A stretch of 64,000 nucleotides of DNA, taken from positions 310,001-374,000 of the forward strand of contig BGZK01000093.1 of assembly GCA_005406025.1 (NCBI GenBank), written 5' to 3'. Below the pieces are notes generated by a model. It worked only from the letters and a program-made list of their open reading frames with translations, did not search any database and had not been told where the DNA came from. This stretch comes from Eumeta japonica. Its lineage: Eukaryota > Arthropoda > Insecta > Lepidoptera > Psychidae. Numbering within the stretch: the first letter of the stretch is position 1; each line of letters starts with the position of its first letter. Position numbers and translations under genes: made by a program. Of the stretch, positions 58,525-64,000 are shown in pieces.

Positions 58525-58848
58525 GACTGAAGTTTACTCCTTAAGTACGATTATCTTTGAATATGCAATAGGCTCAAGAGAATGAATAAACGCATATCTT
58601 ATAATATTTAAGTTTTTGTTTTAATCTGTATTCTCTGTGATACTCAGCTCTAGGCTTTTTGGCTGGCTTATCTTCATGAATATTAGGTGTTCTTTCCACT
58701 TTTTTTTGTTGGACTTTGTACTCTCATTGTCGCTCAGCTGGAGTAAACATAACGCTTTCGAGTTGACGCTTGTATTAATTTCGCTCATCATATAATTTAT
58801 ATACCGGAGGATTTATATGAAAACCGGTTCTTAAAGAGAACTCCAAAA
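58525..58848 (-). mobile_element. Element X copy B, with a REYR-type coding remnant
   Basis: Bounded by GAAGTTTACTCCTTAAG (58529..58545) and CTTAAAGAGAACTCC (58830..58844), in the opposite orientation to copy A. Inside, the minus strand has ATGAGCGAAATTAATACAAG near 58790. Further on, a frame reads DKPAKKPRAEYHREYRLKQK then LKYYK. That basic AExxREYRxKQK pattern recalls a motif repeatedly found in transposon-derived insect proteins. The copy is about one third the length of copy A and has frame breaks. Confidence 0.5.
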
Positions 58849-59261
58849 ATAAAAATTATGTCCTGTATTCATTTGTTCATGCAATTGCTAACTTATATTA
58901 ATTTATTTATTCAAACGATTTTGTGCTATAGCAGGTCTTGTATTGTTTTTACGAGTGACGGCAGTCTAACTTTAGGACATAGAAAAAGAAGTATCCAAAA
59001 ACGTTTACTGGTATTTTATTATAACAATATAAAGTGATAAAAATATCGTTATAGGTATATTAATATATCGCCCGAAGTTTGTACTTTCATGTGCGTTTAC
59101 TTATTGTAGCGCATACATAAACAACAATAAGTAAAACTTACAATTACGCTACTCTGGGGCATTTAGCAAAGAAATGCAGCTATTTATCTCTTGGAGTTTG
59201 CCAGAAACAGTCAATAGACAATGAACAGCAAGGTTTTGAATACGGAGTTTTGCGTGGTTAA

Positions 59262-59366
59262 AAAGTCTTGTTCAAATCAATAATATATATAACATGTATA
59301 TTATTGATTTGAACAAGACTTTACATGTCAATAATATACATGTTATATATATTATTGATTTGAACA
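59262..59366. repeat. Triple alternating hairpin (26-bp perfect arms)
   Basis: AAAGTCTTGTTCAAATCAAT and AATATA (59262..59287) is mirrored exactly at 59297..59322 with a 9-bp spacer. A third partial copy, inverted again, occupies 59329..59366. The three copies can pair in two alternative hairpins. Confidence 0.85.
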
Positions 59367-59539
59367 CGAATATTATATATAATGGAAGCGTAGAGCCAGC
59401 CGGTATTCGTGCAATCTTTAGCTAGAAACTGGATTAAGGATATGTAATAGATACTATAATGTATCAATAAATATAGTGGCAAAGAGCAAGTTTTTTCCGT
59501 TTATTTTCCGTTTTCCGTTTTCTTCGTTTAGTGCAGAAC

Positions 59540-60045
59540 TTTCAGTGTTTGTTTTTGGAAATCGATGTGGTTCATCGGCAACCTTTTAGTTTCTACGTTG
59601 CTCTTGATGATATGGCCTATTGCCTTTGGTTTCTATTGTTATAACTCATATGTGGTCTAAGATATCCTTCTTTTCTAAATTTATTTCCTTAGTTGATCTT
59701 TCATACTTTATTTTCTTTGCTCAGTATAAATTTTCGGTGTCAGTGAGAGTTGGTAGAATTCTTCCACAGCTCTCCTAATCCCTAATATGCTTTGTTCTTC
59801 TCGGTTCCTGTTGTAATAACGTGTATATTGGCATGTGATGCATCCGGCCTCCGTGTTTAGTCTCGCAAATGTAACCCGTTTTAGTTGAAATTTGATTGTC
59901 GAATATTTAAAGGCGACACGGAAAAACAGTAGAGAGTCAATGAGAATAGGAAGTAGAAACTGTGAGGAAGTAAAAAGTAGACGAGGGCTCACGCTCAACT
60001 GCAAAAGACTCGATAGTGTTATAAAGTGGATTGTTATAAGTGTCA
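59540..60045 (+). repeat. Irregular tandem duplication, left copy (X1, Y1)
   Basis: Segment Y1 (59831..60042: GCATGTGATGCATCCGGCCT, GAGAGTCAATGAGAATAGG, GTAGACGAGGGCTCACGCTC, TGGATTGTTATAAGT) is a diverged direct copy of 60854..61068. Segment X1 (59540..59645, CTTTCAGTGTTTGTTTTTGG) matches 61312..61416. Minus-strand frames through both copies encode similar peptides because of this duplication, with no domain visible. Confidence 0.65.
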
Positions 60046-60099
60046 TGTTGTCCTTTTATGTTACATGTTACGTGCGAGAGCACCTCCAGGCGGCCGACG

Positions 60100-60440
60100 C
60101 CACGCTCAGCCTCTGTAGGCACGGTAGAAAAACCGGAAGAGGAAGTAAAACCTACCGTGACCTGTTTTTTAAATATTTAAATGATATGTGAGAAAGGTGA
60201 AGTACGGAAGGGAGATTCCGATTGTGAAAGGCGACAACTATGCTTGTAGAGTTGTGCGACGGTTTATCCATGCAGTTCGCTTTCTGACATGAACTGAATC
60301 AGGAATGACGATTGATGGTATGATCAGAATTGTTTACTCACATAACTCATAGTTTCAGATGCTGAGAACACTCGAGGGTAGGATGACGCCGGAACGGTGC
60401 TGGCCGAGCCACTGCACCTCAGTAGCGGCGGACATCTTTT
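60100..60440. other. Mixed-composition segment inside the duplication
   Basis: Less A+T-rich than its surroundings. It reads like retroelement debris (GGAAGAGGAAGTAAAACCTA; GGTGCTGGCCGAGCCACTGC), but no frame or motif is secure. Confidence 0.3.
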
Positions 60441-60853
60441 GACAGCTCCTCAAACCTTCGGGACGTCCATAAACTCATTTCTTTTTAGCTAACAAATTTT
60501 TTAAATTGAATTTTTTATACAAGTAGTATCTTTAGTCTTTCTTTGTGGTCGTTTATCTTTTTCAGCGGTTTTTAGTAGACGAGTACACCCTGGCAGCATG
60601 GCTATGCGTCTTTATGCGAAAATAATAAGCATATAGTAATCGTAAACGATTGAAATCGTAAATCGAAAGCCGTGCCGAAGGATGTAGTGTGATTTTAACA
60701 CTCCACTCCTTGTGTGCATCGTTCCGCATTTAGGTGGGGCCCAGTACGTGTATTGTTAATTGCTACGAGGCCTGTGTACAAAAAAAAGTACTTTCGTTAG
60801 ATTTTTTTTTCTCGAAGGGGGGGGATGATGTAGTAGATGAGCTAGAAGTAGAT

Positions 60854-61416
60854 GGCACGTGAAGCATCCGGTCTCTGTGGTTAGTCTCGCGAATGTGGGC
60901 TCCTGTTGTAGTTGAAATTTATTTGCCGAATATTGAAAAACGTGACGGAAAAACTGTTGAGAGTCAAGGAAAATAAGAGATCGAGAGTGTGAGGAAGGAA
61001 AAAGTAGACGAGGGCTCAAGCCCAACTGCAAAAGCCTCGATAGTGGTATAAAATGGATTGTTATAAGTAATGCGATAGATAGAACGTATCGAAATTGGTA
61101 AGAAGGAATATTGAAGAACCAATCAATAAACACATTGGCCTTCTCCTTATCTTTTATTTGAATAATTGAAGTCCTGGACATCATCAAAGGCCCCGAGGGA
61201 AATCCCCCAGAGTTATACTCTACAATATATATACACATACGTATTCATACATAGATCTCAAATATATTCTTTTTTATCACTAATCCTTTATTCTTCATTT
61301 TCTTCACTTGGCTTTCAGTGTCCGTTTCTGGGAGTTGGCATAGTCCATCCGCAGCCTTTTTAATTTTTATTTTGTTCTGAGCTAATGTGGCTCATTCCTT
61401 CTGGTTCCTATTGTGA
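60854..61416 (+). repeat. Irregular tandem duplication, right copy (Y2, X2)
   Basis: Y2 (60854..61068) and X2 (61312..61416) repeat the left copies, but in the order Y-X rather than X-Y, as expected from a tandem array cut out of phase. A G run (60818..60826) precedes Y2. The 160-codon minus-strand frame over Y2 is not supported as a gene. Confidence 0.6.
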
Positions 61417-61734
61417 TAAATTAAGTCTTGTCGAAGAGAGTCTTCCCAAGCATAAATAGAGCGTCCTACTTTTTTATTTATTGTAAAGGAGAAATAGCTT
61501 TGACTCCGGGCATTTGTTTCTTAATAATGAGGCAATCTTTTCTAAGCACTGTGTATTCAAATAAAATAAGTTTCAGCTCTGTCACTGTTAATATATTACT
61601 ACACGTTCTATCATTTTTATCACATTCATACAGAGTGTTTTTTAATTGGACATATTTTTAAATGTTTTCCCCAAAGACATTATTCCATTGAACGAGTTTT
61701 ACGTGCTGCAAAAACGAAGCTCATAACGGTGCTG

Positions 61735-62160
61735 GCTCAATGAATGCATTCATTCATCGTTATTGCACTGTATCGATTAAACATATCGCATCACAAAAAG
61801 CGGGCAGTGCCGACGCGACGAAGGCGCAGCGCACGCGCGTCCACTTTTTCCTCGCATTCGATTATTCGGTGCGTGTTGGTATTCAACGCGGACGGCATAC
61901 ATCGAAATATTTCTTTGCGTTCCGATGTAGATACTGCGAGTTGAATAGCGCGTCCGTACAGAAATTACTTAGTCTGTGTTTTTAGTTCGATGTTAAAACG
62001 CGATTTCAGAATGTTGTCGCCGACTTCCGCGCACGCGACGACGCGCAGCTGGTCGCATTGACGATTGAAATTCAATTCACCGTCTTCCCGCTTGTTCCTG
62101 GAGTCGGGTTTTCAATGGAAAACATTCCAAACGCTCGCTGCGTAAACGCAGACTGGTTCC
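61735..62160. promoter_or_regulatory. G+C-rich island 11, candidate regulatory block
   Basis: CpG-rich from GCCGACGCGACGAAGGCGCA to GCTCGCTGCGTAAACGCAG. It includes GGAAAACATTCCAAACG (TEAD-like CATTCC), CAGCTG and ATTGAAATTCAATT. Plus-strand frames of 66-81 codons cross it without motifs. Upstream of it the sequence is AT-rich. Confidence 0.38.
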
Positions 62161-62164
62161 TATG

Positions 62165-64000
62165 GTTGTAATTTTTAGTTTATAAATCTTCTTTTAAAAA
62201 CTAGAAATTTGCGAATCGATGTCATGAAAAATTAACAAAAGTGATTTTGACATTTCTCGTTGAGCGGTATTGCTAAACGACTGGCTTTTTTAAGGTACAA
62301 AATACTGACCTTATAACGTAACCGTTTATCTTTGGTAAGGTTAAATCATGAGGTACTAAACCGTGACCTTGAAGTATAAACAAATATTTTGTTTTCATTT
62401 TACATGATCAGTGTTTTATAAGTCATAAACTATATCAAATATAAACTATACTTTTTTAGCACGTTAAACTGCTTTGACTCACCAAGAAATGGTAGAGCAG
62501 CTTTCAAAAATTTTGCAATAATACATCATACTAAAAAATTCATAAGATTATTAATTAACTATTCGAATAATCTGTATTGATTACTCAATAAAAGTTTACA
62601 TATTTTTAAATTTTCGTGTTTTATTTTATTTATGTATGAGCATAATATAATTGTACGTATTATATTGACGATTGCCACATCTCCTAAAGCTAACTTTGTA
62701 GGACTTTAGGAATAGATTTTAAAACTATAATAGCTTTATTGGGTCATTCAGGCAACAATCTGTTCGCTTGCTTATGCGTCAAGCTATAAACGAAAACTAT
62801 AAATAAAAAGACACGGATAATGGTTATTTTTTTGTATGTTTTATATAAAAATAGGATAAGAGTACATTTTACATACAAAAAATCGTTTAAAATCGCTTCG
62901 GCACGCAATAATACTTCTAGTGAGAAAAGGAAAGCAGCTTAGTGGACATCGAATTACCCTTTTGTACGGTACACTTGTTTTACTTATCAGAAATATTATA
63001 AAACGTGCTTACTGTACATATATTAGTTTATATGCAGATACTATAGCACATAGTCCCCTCCATAAACATAGTAATTCATGAACTTTTAAAAATATTCATA
63101 TGAGGTAAAGCAAATCATATTATTTTTTTGCAGTATTGTGAAAAAAAATTGTGTGGAAATATAATAGAATACTAATGTATATTTTTAAAATTAAGTATTT
63201 CACAAACCTTTTAAAATGTATCCTATACAATGATATTAAAAAAAACAATTTTGAAGATTGCACAACCATGGCTGATACACCACATACCTATGCATGAGCA
63301 AAATTTCAATTTTTGTATTAAATAAATACAGAATACGATAAACCCAATCACAGTCAACGACGACCAAACACCAAAGTAATTTCTTTAGTATAGTTTTATA
63401 TAATATTTATTTTTAAATTTCCTTCATTTGTTTTAAAGACGTCCATTAACAGCGAGCCAGCCTTTTAATCTACCTCAGTATATGCAAATAATAATAATCA
63501 GGCGAGTGTGGAAAATTCCAGAACAAGAAGTTTCGTTTTATACGAAGTCTTTTTTTTCAGGGACTTTAGGCTACAAGTCGCAAAATATTTTAGACAATAA
63601 AAAGCGTGGTCTAAAAAAACTACCGTTGAAAATACGACGCAGAATTATTTAATTGTTCACATGATAAGTATACCGTCTCGCGCGACATGCGCTCGGAATG
63701 AAGCAATTTAAGTGCTAAACAAAAAAAAAGGACACCTGAAAAGCAGTTGGATCTGCAGTCCATCCCTGAAACTTTCCATTTCCACTTTCCGTATTCATCG
63801 ATGTCTCTTCGAGCTCCTTGAGTTATATATTTTGCCTACGAGACTTTGAGCTTAAAAATTTGAAGACCTTGCAGACCTTTCCTGAAACTTCTTGTTAATT
63901 TGGAGCTGAAACCGTTCAAAAATAAAATAACAATAAATTATTGAGCTCATCAAATTCAAAAAATCTATTTTAGTGCTTATTCGAGTTTTCCAAGCTAAAA
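62165..64000. other. AT-rich DNA, nothing recognised
   Basis: No frame above background, no named repeat and no secure signal to the end of the window. Confidence 0.45.

Noticed and set aside
60756..61238. 160-codon minus-strand frame
   Set aside because: It lies over the Y2 repeat; the similar peptide at 59708..60046 arises from the duplicated DNA, and neither shows a protein family.

Overview
This window looks like nuclear DNA of a moth or butterfly (Lepidoptera). It is strongly A+T-rich, has no operons or long open frames, and carries dispersed repeats whose wording I recognise from lepidopteran genomes: a repeat opening AGGGTTCCGTACCTC, one opening AAAACCGACCAAG, LINE tails with CCTCCTTTTTTGAA-like or GCGGGCAAAAGCTAGTA endings, and the GACTGACTGACTGA repeat. 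Three decayed mariner transposases fit an insect. The assignment rests on recognition by eye, not on a database search.

The window is gene-poor. The one spliced gene I can build is on the minus strand at 34649..35869. It has four exons with consensus GT/AG junctions and matching phases, encoding 124 residues. It lies inside an interval (33045..36672) bounded by short inverted repeats TACACTCAAAAAAA / TTTTTTTGAGTGTA. That interval also holds an eight-unit 65-bp tandem array and a four-arm foldback element. Weaker coding traces are a FLYWCH-finger-like remnant (27945..28186, minus), a possible two-exon product inside a terminal-inverted-repeat element (14671..15288, plus), and a G+C-rich block with a membrane-segment-like frame (51475..51760, minus).

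Layout: 1-4000 is AT-rich with one G+C island near 2.2 kb. From 4.0 to 8.7 kb there is a dense repeat block with a 300-bp foldback element, a LINE tail, a GARTCGGGA-type hexamer element and the AGGGTTCCG element. From 9 to 25 kb there are SINE copies, element X copy A, mariner A, and a series of G+C-rich islands (about 12.2, 19.2, 23.7, 24.3 and 24.9 kb) with homeodomain-like and octamer-like words. From 26 to 28.2 kb are mariner B, a nested palindrome and the FLYWCH remnant. From 33 to 36.7 kb is the gene-bearing interval. From 38.5 to 39.9 kb is mariner C with further repeat debris. From 40 to 50 kb there are more G+C islands and a foldback. From 50.1 to 51.4 kb there is a compound microsatellite, a tandem repeat block and two near-perfect hairpins. 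From 52 to 61.5 kb are more repeats: a fourth hexamer-element copy, a 117-bp long hairpin, element X copy B, a triple hairpin and an irregular tandem duplication. The last 2 kb are AT-rich and featureless apart from a G+C island at 61.7-62.2 kb.

Isolated G+C islands scattered through repeat-rich AT DNA suggest a large intergenic or intronic region beside a regulated gene. That is inference. The best candidates for something undescribed are the 33-36.7 kb gene-plus-repeats interval, the GGAGTTTACTCC element family (X), and the set of long hairpins.
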